Origin: Streptomyces coacervatus | GTDB lineage: Bacteria; Actinomycetota; Actinomycetes; Streptomycetales; Streptomycetaceae | DNA length: 64,000 nucleotides | Direction of reading: 5' to 3' | Assembly: GCF_029223485.1 (NCBI RefSeq) | Contig: NZ_JARHTP010000026.1 | Coordinates: 62,001-126,000, forward strand | Shown: positions 26,942 through 34,275 of the stretch, piece by piece | How positions within the stretch are numbered: the stretch's first letter is position 1 | Layout: every line of letters starts with the position of its first letter | The notes under the pieces: model-generated | The model's database searches: none | Told to the model about the DNA's origin: nothing | What the model saw: the letters and a program-made list of their open reading frames with translations, nothing else | Made by a program: the position numbers and the translations under genes

Positions 26942-27259
26942 ATGGCATACCGCAAGAGGCAGACACTTACCCCAAGCATTGTCACAGTGCTGGAAACGAT
27001 GGCTCCGAAGGTGTGGGTGACTCCAGACAGGAAGGTCTTCCATAACGGGGACGACGACCTGAGGGAGGAGATAGCAGCAAACATCGAACGGGGAAGAGAG
27101 ATAGGGGCTAGGAAGTCAGCCCTGTTCTTCCTCGCCGTACTGCTGACCGCTATGGAGCGTGGCACCTTCACCCCCGCCGATATCCAGAAGCTAGACCACA
27201 TGGGGCAGGGCAACGCTACCTATCTACTGGAGAAGCTGAAGGAGAACGAGAGTGACTGA
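26942..27259 (+). CDS. Hypothetical protein of the element
   Basis: 105 residues, family not recognised. Features seen: a basic start (MAYRKRQT), an interior EEIAANIERGREIGARKSAL helix followed by a moderately hydrophobic stretch FFLAVLLTAMERG, and an acidic tail. GGAGGAAACGC lies before the ATG. It follows the Phd-like gene by 18 bases and overlaps the next small gene by 8 bases, so the three are probably one operon. Position next to an antitoxin-like gene makes a toxin or partner role possible, without sequence support. Confidence 0.6.
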   Translation: MAYRKRQTLTPSIVTVLETMAPKVWVTPDRKVFHNGDDDLREEIAANIERGREIGARKSALFFLAVLLTAMERGTFTPADIQKLDHMGQGNATYLLEKLKENESD

Positions 27260-27398
27260 GCAGATCACGGAACTGTGGGATGAGTACCTGGGGCAGGGCG
27301 GTGAAGCCCTGCCACTACTGAAGGTCTTGGTGGACAACGCTTGGGATTCCTTGAGTGGAGACGACATAGCCGAGCTTCAGAGATTCCTGAGCTACTGA
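27252..27398 (+). CDS. 48-residue acidic protein, translationally coupled
   Basis: A short frame starting at GTG 27252 inside the end of the preceding gene (8-base overlap, GAGAGTGACTGA). It reads MTEQITELWDEYLGQGGEAL and ends in DDIAELQRFLSY: acidic, likely helical. Codon use is consistent with its neighbours. Not recognised; supported by overlap and coding character only. Confidence 0.5.
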   Translation: MTEQITELWDEYLGQGGEALPLLKVLVDNAWDSLSGDDIAELQRFLSY

Positions 27399-27459
27399 AA
27401 TGGGAACCCCGAGCCGGCTGGCCCTTTCAGAATGACGAGCAACTGATTGTTCTTGGTGA

Positions 27460-27481
27460 GGGGCCGGATATTACCGGCCCC
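27460..27481 (+). promoter_or_regulatory. Intercistronic stem-loop 3 of the element
   Basis: GGGGCCGG, loop ATATTA, CCGGCCCC, 62 bases after the small coupled gene and before the ATPase gene. Confidence 0.7.
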
Positions 27482-27601
27482 CTGCCATGGATGCTCAGGC
27501 ATTCAGAACCAAGCCTCCCAAGAACACCGACACCGATTGGCTGAGGGCTATGGATCACACGACCCACCGACGTGCACACCACACCGAATGGAGATATCAG
27601 C

Positions 27602-28663
27602 ATGAGCGAGTACGGATACGAGGAGTACCAGGCCGAAGACATTCCCGACTGGAGCGGAGACAGCTGGGGGTGGGGAGAGATGATGCAGGCCGCCGACACT
27701 GAGGAGGACTTCATCATCCGAGACATTGCATCCGCCGAGACCACAGCCCTTGTGGGTAAGAGCGTCATCGGTAAGAGCTGGATGGTCTCCCACATCATCG
27801 CTTGCTCTCAGACCGGAGAGAAGGTGTTCGGTGAGATCGAGATGGCAGACCGAGACTGGAAGGTCGCAATCCTCGGCACCGACAATAAGCCGCACAAGGA
27901 GTACGGCAAGCGAATCCGTACAGCCATCCCGGTCGGCATGACCCCCAATCTCCGAACCTTCGACCTTCCGGTTATGGATGCCGAGTGGAAGTGGAAGTCC
28001 CTGCACAAGACCCTGGTGGCCAACGGATTCAACCTGGTGGTTATCGACTCCTACACCCAGTCGGTTGGAGAGTTCAACGACAACGAGCGAGTGACCCGAT
28101 ACTTCAACGGGCTGGAACTGTTGGTTAAGTCTGGCATCGCCGTCTTCATCGTTGCCCATGAATCCGAGAAGGGACGTGGCGGCACTGGTGCACTCGGCTC
28201 CAGCCTGTTCAAGCAGAAGGTTCGTTCCCACATCACGGTGACCAAACAGAGTCGCGGAAAGGTGAAGCTGTTCATCGAGAACAACGCCAGCGAGGAACAC
28301 CAGTACATCCACCTGAAGGCTGGGGTCGGCGCCCGATACACCATCGAGGACCGGTACACCGAGAGCGAGTACGAGGCACGCAGGGCTAAGGGCTCACGAG
28401 AGAACAAGGCGCAGCAGCAGGAGAAGCAGAAGCGAGACGCCGCCACCCTCGACCGCAACAAGGAGATGGCTCAGTTCGTGGTCGAGTTCTACAAGAGCCA
28501 GGCCAAGACTCCATCGAAGACTGCTGCGGCCAACGCCCTGGCCGATAAGTTCGAGGGAACCAAGGTGAACACTCACAAGGTTGCACTGTCCGGCTCCCAA
28601 GGCTTCGGCTCGATGCTGGTGTGGGATGCCAGCGGTAGGCCGAGCCTGAAGCAACAGGACTGA
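27602..28663 (+). CDS. RecA-fold AAA ATPase, RepA/DnaB-like replication protein
   Basis: 353 residues. Walker A GKSVIGKS at 52-59, Walker B LVVID at 145-149, and a sensor-like VAHESEKGRGGTGALGSS at 184-201 are typical of the AAA_25/RepA helicase group that drives replication of plasmids and phages. The final 130 residues are charged (RENKAQQQEKQKRDAATLD) and may be a DNA-binding or winged-helix part. ATG 27602 with GGAG 9 bases upstream is preferred over an in-frame GTG at 27572. It lies directly before the AT-rich inverted repeat and the repeat field, supporting a role in element replication. No primase gene accompanies it. Confidence 0.8.
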   Translation: MSEYGYEEYQAEDIPDWSGDSWGWGEMMQAADTEEDFIIRDIASAETTALVGKSVIGKSWMVSHIIACSQTGEKVFGEIEMADRDWKVAILGTDNKPHKEYGKRIRTAIPVGMTPNLRTFDLPVMDAEWKWKSLHKTLVANGFNLVVIDSYTQSVGEFNDNERVTRYFNGLELLVKSGIAVFIVAHESEKGRGGTGALGSSLFKQKVRSHITVTKQSRGKVKLFIENNASEEHQYIHLKAGVGARYTIEDRYTESEYEARRAKGSRENKAQQQEKQKRDAATLDRNKEMAQFVVEFYKSQAKTPSKTAAANALADKFEGTKVNTHKVALSGSQGFGSMLVWDASGRPSLKQQD

Positions 28664-28689
28664 GCCGCAGGGAGGGGGATGCCAGGGAT

Positions 28690-28743
28690 GTTATTAATTA
28701 TCCCCTCCCCCTTATATATCCCCCTCCCCACATAACTAATAAC
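28690..28743. promoter_or_regulatory. AT-rich inverted repeat, candidate replication origin
   Basis: GTTATTAATTAT at 28690-28701 and ATAACTAATAAC at 28732-28743 are inverted repeats matching at 11 of 12 positions. Between them lie two TATCCCC(C)TCCCC blocks separated by TTATATA. It is the most AT-rich point of the window and sits just after the replication-type ATPase gene. Confidence 0.5.
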
Positions 28744-29335
28744 GATGGGAACGCTCCGCTCCGGGCAATGGCCCTGCGCTGCGCTAGATGGCGGGGAGAT
28801 GAAGAGGGCGGGGAAGGAAGGGCGTAGCGTCAAGCGAAGTCCTTCCGTACAACCTCGGCGGGGGAAGAAGGGTGGAGCGTCAAGCGGAACCCTTCGTCAG
28901 TACGGTGCTCCGGCATGGGCCTGCGCACCTACCAGTTGGCGGGGAGAAATGGTATGGGCGACGACGGGCAACCGGAGGAGGAGCCCCGTACTCCTGTAGT
29001 TGTGGGTAACTACTCACAGGGTGAGATTCATTGCCACCCAGAGTCTTCCATCGCTGTACGTGAGTCTCCGGGCTACGGCCCTGCGCCTCACTTCCTCCCC
29101 ACTTCAGGACGAAGCGTCTAGCGGAGTCCGTAACAGGGTGGCTGTTCTGGGATTCCCTCCCACTCATTCCTCCCCGCTGTACGGGAGTCTTCGGCAAGGG
29201 CCTCAGCCTCCCTCACCCATTCTTTCCCCCGCCTCAGGGACGCAGGCTCTTGCCGGAGTCCCCATCACTTGTCACTGACCATCGAGAGTCTTCGGGCAAT
29301 GGCCCTCAGCCTCTCCTCTCCCCGCCACTCATTCA
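28744..29335. repeat. Field of interspersed imperfect repeats after the replication gene
   Basis: Two repeat types alternate. Type 1 is centred on GGGC-N4-GCCC palindromes (GGGCAATGGCCC at 28763 and 29294, GGGCTACGGCCC at 29070, GGCAAGGGCC at 29193). Three of these share a longer unit, GAGTCTTCGGGCAATGGCCC then TCAGCCTC. Type 2 reads GCGTCAAGCG with flanking complementary arms (GGAAGG...CCTTCC near 28817, GAAGGGT...ACCCTTC near 28868) and related hairpins near 29109 and 29236. No gene is seen in 28664-29386. An iteron-type origin or structured RNA are both possible. Confidence 0.6.
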
Positions 29336-29389
29336 GGGCTGGCTACGACGCCAGCCCGTACTTGTTACTACTTAGGAGACCAACCAATG
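29336..29389 (+). promoter_or_regulatory. Stem-loop plus start-associated sequence, copy 2
   Basis: GGGCTGGC, loop TACGAC, GCCAGCCC at 29336-29357 is followed by TTAGGAGACCAACCAATG, which repeats the leader of the gene at 26118. Hairpin then shared leader is the same arrangement as at 26070-26120. Confidence 0.7.
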
Positions 29390-30064
29390 AAGATGACCGA
29401 GACTTCCAAACTCACCATTCAGACTGAGACCACAAGTGAACTCAAGTCCATCATCAGAACGAGAAGGCTAGTCGACTCGATGATGTGGACTATCGCAGCA
29501 GGAGCAATACTCTTCTCGCTTATGACGGGATCACCTCTAGTCTCTGCTCACTCGCACTGGGCATGGACTGGATGGATCCTTCCTCTCCTCGTTGATGCTG
29601 CTCTAGTTCTCTCACTCTCCGCTGATTCCATCCTCAGTAGACATGGAGTCCACTCCGGTCACTGGCCTACCGCTTTCAGGTGGATCACAGGAGTCGCATC
29701 ACTGTTCTTGAACTGTTGGAGTTCACTTTCCTCCGGTGACTGGGTTGGTGTGGCAGTGCACTCGATAGCCCCGGTAGTGCTGATCTGTGCTGCTGAGGTT
29801 GCTCCTGTGTACCGGAGGAAGTTCCATGAGATTGAACTCTCCTTGAGTGATCAGGTGCAGGAGTTCACAGTCACTAGAGCAGTCTCGAAGAAGAAGACTG
29901 TAGCGAAGGACTCCACTCCACTCACCACTAACCAGCAGGCAATCAGGGATGGATTCCTGGCGGGGAAGAAGGCAGGGGTACTGGCAGAGGAGATTGGAGT
30001 CAGCCCCTCGTACGTCTACACCCAGTACAGGAAGATGAAGGATGAACTCGACCTCACTGCATGA
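29387..30064 (+). CDS. DUF2637/SpdB-like membrane protein with C-terminal helix-turn-helix
   Basis: 225 residues. Four hydrophobic segments (about 33-50, 60-78, 95-115 and 120-140), with the LPLLVDAALVLSLSAD segment matching the core of DUF2637, the membrane domain of SpdB2-type spread proteins of Streptomyces plasmids and integrative elements. The C-terminus (TTNQQAIRDGFLAGKKAGVL ... SPSYVYTQYRKM) looks like a helix-turn-helix. Spd proteins assist intramycelial spread after transfer. The TraB translocase that normally accompanies them is absent. Start is fixed by the repeated leader. Confidence 0.75.
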   Translation: MKMTETSKLTIQTETTSELKSIIRTRRLVDSMMWTIAAGAILFSLMTGSPLVSAHSHWAWTGWILPLLVDAALVLSLSADSILSRHGVHSGHWPTAFRWITGVASLFLNCWSSLSSGDWVGVAVHSIAPVVLICAAEVAPVYRRKFHEIELSLSDQVQEFTVTRAVSKKKTVAKDSTPLTTNQQAIRDGFLAGKKAGVLAEEIGVSPSYVYTQYRKMKDELDLTA

Positions 30065-30068
30065 GAAA

Positions 30069-30089
30069 GGGCCGGGTCATCCCCGGCCC
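30069..30089 (+). promoter_or_regulatory. Intercistronic stem-loop 4 of the element
   Basis: GGGCCGGG, loop TCATC, CCCGGCCC, directly after the DUF2637 gene and before the end of the opposing small gene. Confidence 0.7.
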
Positions 30090-30107
30090 CTCATCACTCC
30101 ATCTCTT

Positions 30108-30308
30108 CTAAGAGGTTCTGGTCTCTTTCCTTGCTTCCCGATAGTGACCCCATAGAACCTCTGCCTCCCCGCATCTCCCACCTGTCTCTCTGCACTCCTC
30201 ACACTTCACAGCGTGATCCACGAAGGCCCCGTAGGTGTTCATCACCTTGTCAGTCAGCCGGGGTACTCGCGCCGGAACCTTGGCCCTCACTCTTGCCTCA
30301 TCCGCCAT
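30108..30308 (-). CDS. Small Cys-rich protein on the minus strand
   Basis: 66 residues if started at ATG 30308; an in-frame ATG at 30329 adds seven. The C-terminal half has HAVKCEECRETGGRCGEAEV then LWGHYREARK. Three cysteines spaced C-x2-C-x6-C before a Leu-Trp are typical of small zinc-binding proteins of Streptomyces phages and integrative elements. Neither start has a clear ribosome-binding site. It is convergent with the DUF2637 gene. Function unknown. Confidence 0.55.
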   Translation of the reverse strand: MADEARVRAKVPARVPRLTDKVMNTYGAFVDHAVKCEECRETGGRCGEAEVLWGHYREARKETRTS

Positions 30309-30397
30309 GCCCGCATCGTGGCTACCCATACAGGTCGGATCTGGCCAGGACTCAAGACAGTTGGGACGTCCAGGGCTACCCTCTGAAGACGTCCTAG

Positions 30398-31183
30398 ATG
30401 TCCATGGGGGAGACCTTGAACACTGCCCTACGATCAGCTATGGAGTCAGCTGGTCTGTCACCGAGGAAGCTGGCCCTGAAGGTGGGGGTGTCGGGGAAGA
30501 CGGTAGAGCGGTGGATCAATGACTCTGAGCTAGTCCCCCACCCAAGGAATCGTGAGGATGCCTGCAAAGCACTGGGAGTGGACGAGGAAATGATCTGGCC
30601 CAAGGCAGTGAAGGAAAGGATTAAGACGGGCGGGGACAGGGAGATTGTTCAGAGCTACCCATACCGTTCTGCCTGTCCTTCAACGGTTTGGTCAGAACTG
30701 ACGGAGAACTCCACCGAGGAACTGTTCTTCTCCGGATACACGAACTACTTCCTGTGGACCACTATCCCCGACTTCTCCGGCCTCCTACGTAGGAAAGCAC
30801 ACGAGGGTTGCCGCATCAGGTTCCTGACTGGTGATCCCAACGGAGAAGTCACAAGGCAGAGGGAAGCCATCGAGGACGTAGCCCTTACGGTATCCACCCG
30901 CATTCGAATGACCCTGGAGAGCCTGAAGAAGCTAGAGGGAGTGGAGGGTATTGAGTCTCGCTTCTCCTCCGCTCAAGACGCAGTGAACCACGTATCCCTG
31001 TCGGTATTCCGTTTCGACAGCGAAGCCCTGGTTACACCCCACCTGGCTAGGCTGGTTGGCCACGACTCCCCGCTACTCCACCTCCGCTCCATGGGTGAGG
31101 GTGGGATGTTCTCCCGATTCTCTGAGCACGCAGAGGAACTGTGGTCCAGGGGTGTTCCTGTAGAGCAGCAGAACCATGGATAG
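30398..31183 (+). CDS. XRE-family regulator with DUF5919 domain
   Basis: 261 residues. N-terminal Xre helix-turn-helix at about 8-60 (LSPRKLALKVGVSGKTVERW). The rest matches DUF5919: ELFFSGYTNYFLWTTIPDFS, LLRRKAHEGCRIRFLTGDPN, STRIRMTLESLKKL and GHDSPLLHLRS. This domain resembles the effector part of several actinobacterial regulators and recalls the phospholipase-D-like fold; ligand unknown. It is the element's best candidate for the master switch. ATG at 30398 or 30404 are both possible. A GC hairpin follows the stop. Confidence 0.8.
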   Translation: MSMGETLNTALRSAMESAGLSPRKLALKVGVSGKTVERWINDSELVPHPRNREDACKALGVDEEMIWPKAVKERIKTGGDREIVQSYPYRSACPSTVWSELTENSTEELFFSGYTNYFLWTTIPDFSGLLRRKAHEGCRIRFLTGDPNGEVTRQREAIEDVALTVSTRIRMTLESLKKLEGVEGIESRFSSAQDAVNHVSLSVFRFDSEALVTPHLARLVGHDSPLLHLRSMGEGGMFSRFSEHAEELWSRGVPVEQQNHG

Positions 31184-31204
31184 GGGCCGGGGACTTCCCG
31201 GCCC
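31184..31204 (+). promoter_or_regulatory. Intercistronic stem-loop 5 of the element
   Basis: GGGCCGGG, loop GACTT, CCCGGCCC plus TTCTC, placed between convergent genes; here it could act as a terminator for the regulator gene. Confidence 0.65.
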
Positions 31205-31237
31205 TTCTCGGTCCAGCGGGGAGAAGCAGAACGACTC

Positions 31238-31576
31238 TTACGCGTGAGCCTTCCTGTACTGCTCCCGGAAGTACTCGGGAACCCTTCCACGATCAGACAA
31301 CGGCTTGCCATCGGGGTCCTTGACGCCGTTCTCCAGAACCCACGCCCGAACCGTTGCAGCGTCCAGACCAGCATCCTTCTTCTTCGGTGTGGCCTTGATG
31401 GTCCCGGCCTTCACCTTGAACTCCTCCTTAAGGTACGGGGCCAGGAGCTTGGCCAACTCACCCTTCTCAGTCTCAAGAAGGTCGATTGTGTATGCCTGAC
31501 CATCCCATGAGAAGGAGACTTCTTCAGCCCCTTCCTCACCCGAGAGGTCAGAGATGATGACTGTCTTACGTGCCAT
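31238..31576 (-). CDS. Element-encoded Lsr2-like protein
   Basis: 112 residues, clearly a diverged relative of the chromosomal Lsr2. The N-terminus ARKTVIISDLSGEEGAEEV parallels its dimerisation strand, and the C-terminal domain TVRAWVLENGVKDPDGKPLS ends with the RGR motif at 96-98. GAGGAG lies before the ATG at 31576; longer in-frame upstream sequence has no start signal. A silencer carried by low-GC foreign DNA can hide the element from the host or interfere with host Lsr2 by mixed dimers; that is inference. Confidence 0.85.
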   Translation of the reverse strand: MARKTVIISDLSGEEGAEEVSFSWDGQAYTIDLLETEKGELAKLLAPYLKEEFKVKAGTIKATPKKKDAGLDAATVRAWVLENGVKDPDGKPLSDRGRVPEYFREQYRKAHA

Positions 31577-32362
31577 GCTTCGCTCCTCTAAACTTAGATT
31601 GCCGTGAGGGTAGCAGGCATCGTGTCGGAGTGGGCTGCAAGAGGCTCTAAGCACGAAGAAACAAAGGCCAGCACAACCTAAGCGTTGCTTGCCCTGAGTT
31701 ATTTCCCGGTACGGAGAGTAAGGGACTATGACATGTATGCCGTCAAGGGTTCCGGTCAAGTACCACTAGGGGTGTCATGGGTCCCATCTAGGAGTCCCTG
31801 TACGTCAAGTTCTATGGCACATTTCTGAGGGGTCTCACTCCCTCCCTCCCAGCGGCCATTAAATAACCCCCGGTCCGGATTCCCTATCTGCCCCGGTATG
31901 GATTTCGCCTGGCAATGCCCGGTCGAGTCCACCCAGGAATGCGGGGAGGAATGCAGCAGGAAAGCGAGAGATCAGGCCAGCCGAGTGAATGTGTATTACC
32001 TAGGGCGAGACCTGTGCATTCATTACCGACGCTGGGCACTCATCGACCATTCCCCATGCCTGCCTGCCACTCATCCCCCGCTCAGTCCTTGACCTAGCTT
32101 GACGGCCCTGTGTAGCTCTCTACCGGCCTCGCACCCCCTCTCTGGACCATCACCCCAGGGACTTCATGAACGGCGCTCACAGAGGCATACAGGGCTTCGA
32201 TACCTGAGCAGTGGTGATCCGTACGGCTGGCACCGTGGCCAGCCGACACCAGGGAGCGGGGGTGAGCCTGGCTAGACAAGACGCCTTGACTTCACGAGAA
32301 CCGCTTGACTAGGGCGTTGTCCCTGGTCACAGTGGGTGTGTCGCAGCTTCTAGGTGAACTGA
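31577..32362 (+). other. Right end of the element, mostly non-coding
   Basis: 786 bases between the Lsr2-like gene and attR. Apart from the small candidate frame at 31898 I see no gene. It should contain the lsr2-like promoter (on the minus strand, just above 31576) and any integrase arm sites next to attR. Confidence 0.5.
31898..32092 (+). CDS. Possible small Cys/His protein
   Basis: 64 residues with Cys7, Cys15, Cys19 and Cys40. The segment YYLGRDLCIHYRRW resembles the end of the N-terminal motif of the protein at 26118 (GGVHLIMCQYHRYQ), suggesting a short zinc ribbon. No ribosome-binding site is visible before the ATG, so translation is doubtful. Confidence 0.3.
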   Translation: MDFAWQCPVESTQECGEECSRKARDQASRVNVYYLGRDLCIHYRRWALIDHSPCLPATHPPLSP

Positions 32363-32419
32363 TTGGAAAGCGTGTTGGGGGCAACCCCTCACGAGTTCGA
32401 ATCTCGTATCCTCCGCCAG
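32363..32419 (+). repeat. attR of the integrated element
   Basis: Perfect copy (57 of 57 bases) of 23880-23936, carrying the 3' half of tRNA-Ser(GGA) without its 5' half. It is followed after 7 bases by the tRNA terminator block. Confidence 0.95.
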
Positions 32420-32440
32420 TGCCTCACCGGGCACGATGTC

Positions 32441-32472
32441 GAAGGGCCCCACCGTTCGCGGTGGGGCCCTTC
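32441..32472 (+). terminator. Original tRNA-Ser terminator, copy 1
   Basis: GAAGGGCCCCACC, loop GTTCGC, GGTGGGGCCCTTC. It belongs to a 52-bp block (32427-32478) repeated at 37730-37781 with a single difference. Integration moved the tRNA gene's own terminator here. Confidence 0.8.
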
Positions 32473-32547
32473 GGCGTGTTGTGATCTCAGTTGGCGCGAT
32501 CGGAGGGGATTGGACCTCCGAGAACCGGATCGCGGTGGAGCGATGTC

Positions 32548-33177
32548 TCAGTAGGAGATGACGATCTTGCCGAACCGCTCGTTCCGGGTCAGGTCGGTGA
32601 AGGCCGTGCGGAACTGGCCGATGTCGTAGGCCTCTTCCACCACGGGTGTGATCGCTCCGTTGACGACCATGTCCAGGATGCGGGTCTGCGCCATGGCCGA
32701 GGAGTGGGGGACGTAGACGAACGGCGCCTTCCTCCTGCTGAACAGGGACGCGATCATGCCCGCGGGGTCCTTGTGCGGATTGACGTTGACGAAGGTCCCC
32801 GTCCGGGACAGCTTCTTCGTCACCTGGCCAAAGCGCAGCCGCCCGGAGAGGTCGAAGACGATGTCGTAGATGCCGGTCAGGTCCTCGAAGGACGTGTCGC
32901 GGTAGGAGTGGACGGTCGTCGCGCCGAGTTCCTTCAGCCGCGGCGCAGAGTTTCTGCCACCGATCGCGGTGACGTCGGCGCCCAGGGCGGCGGCGATCTG
33001 CACGGCGTATACGCCCACTCCACCGCTCGCGCCGACGACGAAGACGTTGCCCCCACCGCGGGACGCGACTGTGCGCAGCCGGGCGACACCGACTCCTGAT
33101 CGGCCCGTCGCATGAGCCCAGATGCAGCCCCTGCCCAGGGAGAACACGGGGCACCCTGCCCTCGGCTCTAGTCTCAT
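32548..33177 (-). pseudogene. Fragment of an NADPH-dependent quinone/alcohol oxidoreductase
   Basis: The readable part (about 180 residues) is the nucleotide-binding and C-terminal portion of a zinc-independent medium-chain dehydrogenase: the dinucleotide loop GGNVFVVGASGGVGVYAVQ, a Rossmann fold, and a YDIGQFRTAFTDLTRNERFG end. The first about 120 residues of the family, forming the catalytic domain, are missing; upstream in-frame sequence is unrelated. It lies between two copies of the tRNA-Ser att sequence and is most likely residual cargo of an older element. Confidence 0.75.
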
Positions 33178-33274
33178 TCACCCCCGTCCAGCGCCGCCCA
33201 AGAGCGCGCCCACCACCCACTCCGCGCCAGGTCAGAACACGCCCGCCCCCCCACCGAACGTCGGGACGAAGACT

Positions 33275-33331
33275 TGGAAAGCGTGTTGGAGGCAACCCCT
33301 CACGAGTTCGAATCTCATATCTTCTGCAACC
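33275..33331 (+). repeat. Decayed att copy 3 (tRNA-Ser 3' end)
   Basis: Lines up with the att core over 57 bases with about six substitutions, most of them C to T or G to A (for example TATCCTCCGCCA has become TATCTTCTGCAA). A flank upstream (CAGGTCAGAAC ... ACGAA) also resembles the sequence before 37720. Confidence 0.85.
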
Positions 33332-33393
33332 GGCCGGCGCATACCCCCGCGACTTCCGACGAGCAGTCTGCGCCAACCTGCACTGCGGAGGGC

Positions 33394-33675
33394 CTACGGA
33401 ACTTGGCGGTAGATGTCGCGGCGGTTGCCGACGGCCAAGACCCACACAATCAGCTGACCGTCCTCAACGGTGTAGACGACGCGATAGTCGCCAACCCTGA
33501 GCCGCCAGCGGGCGCTGTGCCCCTGGAGGGCCTTGACGTCGAACGACGTGGAGTCCCCCACGTCCATCGCCTTCTGGAGTTCGGCGAGGCGGTACAGAAT
33601 GCGCAGGGCGTCCGGGCGCGGGATCTTGAGCATGTCCCGCTGGGCGTGCGGCGCGAAGCGCGTGACGTACCCCAT
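33394..33675 (-). CDS. relE: RelE/ParE-type toxin
   Basis: 93 residues: VTRFAPHAQRDMLKIPRPDA, then LQGHSARWRLRVGDYRVVYT and VLAVGNRRDIYR. The RWRLRVGDYRVVY segment is the core of RelE-family mRNA interferases. The ATG at 33675 is 4 bases after the antitoxin stop codon, giving a standard antitoxin-toxin operon. Expected to cleave ribosome-bound mRNA when the antitoxin is lost. It lies among element remnants and may have stabilised one of them. Confidence 0.88.
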   Translation of the reverse strand: MGYVTRFAPHAQRDMLKIPRPDALRILYRLAELQKAMDVGDSTSFDVKALQGHSARWRLRVGDYRVVYTVEDGQLIVWVLAVGNRRDIYRQVP

Positions 33676-33679
33676 GAGG

Positions 33680-33961
33680 TCAGCCCTGATGAGAGCGCAG
33701 CAAGGCGGCCATCTCTTCGAGCGAGACCGACCCCTCCGTACCCTCAGACTCAGCTTCGTCGGCCAGCTGGTTGAGCCACGCCTCTTCGGCATTCTCCGCG
33801 ATCTCACGCAGGCGCTGATATTCCTGGATGTCGATCACTACGGCTTCCTGCTTGCCACGCCGAGTGATGATCGTCGGGGTTTCCTCCCGACGTGCGCGAT
33901 CGATGACGTCAGCGAGGTGACTGCGGACATCGGCCATGGATTCGACCACCGGTTCACTCAT
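33680..33961 (-). CDS. Phd/YefM-type antitoxin
   Basis: 93 residues, starting SEPVVESMADVRSHLADVID and continuing ETPTIITRRGKQEAVVIDIQ then EYQRLREIAENAEEAW. This is the complete Phd/YefM domain followed by an acidic toxin-binding tail. The ATG at 33961 begins the family domain; longer in-frame sequence upstream is AT-rich leader. It would repress its own promoter, in the 33962-34083 region, together with the toxin. Confidence 0.9.
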   Translation of the reverse strand: MSEPVVESMADVRSHLADVIDRARREETPTIITRRGKQEAVVIDIQEYQRLREIAENAEEAWLNQLADEAESEGTEGSVSLEEMAALLRSHQG

Positions 33962-34085
33962 GTCATGAATGTAGCAGATGTACATGAAGATGATGGAGGC
34001 AATCCCGAGCCACGCGACGTGCGCCACCCGGACCCCTGCCCCTTTCAAGAGAGGGCGATCTCACCGAACCCCCGGACGAACATTC

Positions 34086-34120
34086 GGAAAGCGTGTCGAC
34101 AAGGCCCCACCGTTCGCGGT
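34086..34120 (+). repeat. Decayed att copy 4 fused to terminator
   Basis: GGAAAGCGTGT (tRNA anticodon arm) is followed after a few bases by GGCCCCACCGTTCGCGGT (core of the tRNA terminator), with the intervening tRNA part deleted. The preceding CCGGACGAACATT matches the flank of copy 5. Confidence 0.7.
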
Positions 34121-34275
34121 CGGGAGCCTTGGCAATCTCGGCCACGTCGGCGGGGACGCGCCCGCGCGGTACCGCCTCAGCGAGGGCTGCCAGGAGGGCG
34201 TAGTGAGCATGCTGAGCGATGTCGGCCCAACCATCCCAATACCCCCGCCCCCCGACGCCCCCTCTGCCTGTCCAG

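Larger units (their letters stand above)
23880..32419 (+). mobile_element. 8.5-kb integrative element in tRNA-Ser(GGA)
   Basis: Flanked by perfect 57-bp att repeats, with the integrase gene next to attL. Its coding DNA is visibly less GC-rich and has looser codon use than the flanks. Cargo in order: integrase, zinc-finger protein, GIY-YIG-like protein, Phd-type protein, two small proteins, RecA-fold ATPase, a repeat-rich possible origin, DUF2637 membrane protein, a small minus-strand protein, XRE-DUF5919 regulator and Lsr2. No FtsK/TraB translocase, relaxase, excisionase or virion gene is visible, so it is not a complete conjugative element or phage; it may be mobilised by a helper or be a phage-satellite-like or decayed element. 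Confidence 0.9.

Noticed and set aside
28744..29335. CRISPR array
   Set aside because: Repeats are imperfect, of two types and irregularly spaced, with no constant spacer length and no cas genes.
32363..32419. A second complete tRNA-Ser gene
   Set aside because: Only the 3' half is present; the acceptor and D-arm 5' half is missing, so it is attR, not a tRNA gene. The same holds for 33275-33331.
24072..32419. Prophage
   Set aside because: No capsid, portal, terminase, tail or lysis gene is visible in the 8.5 kb.
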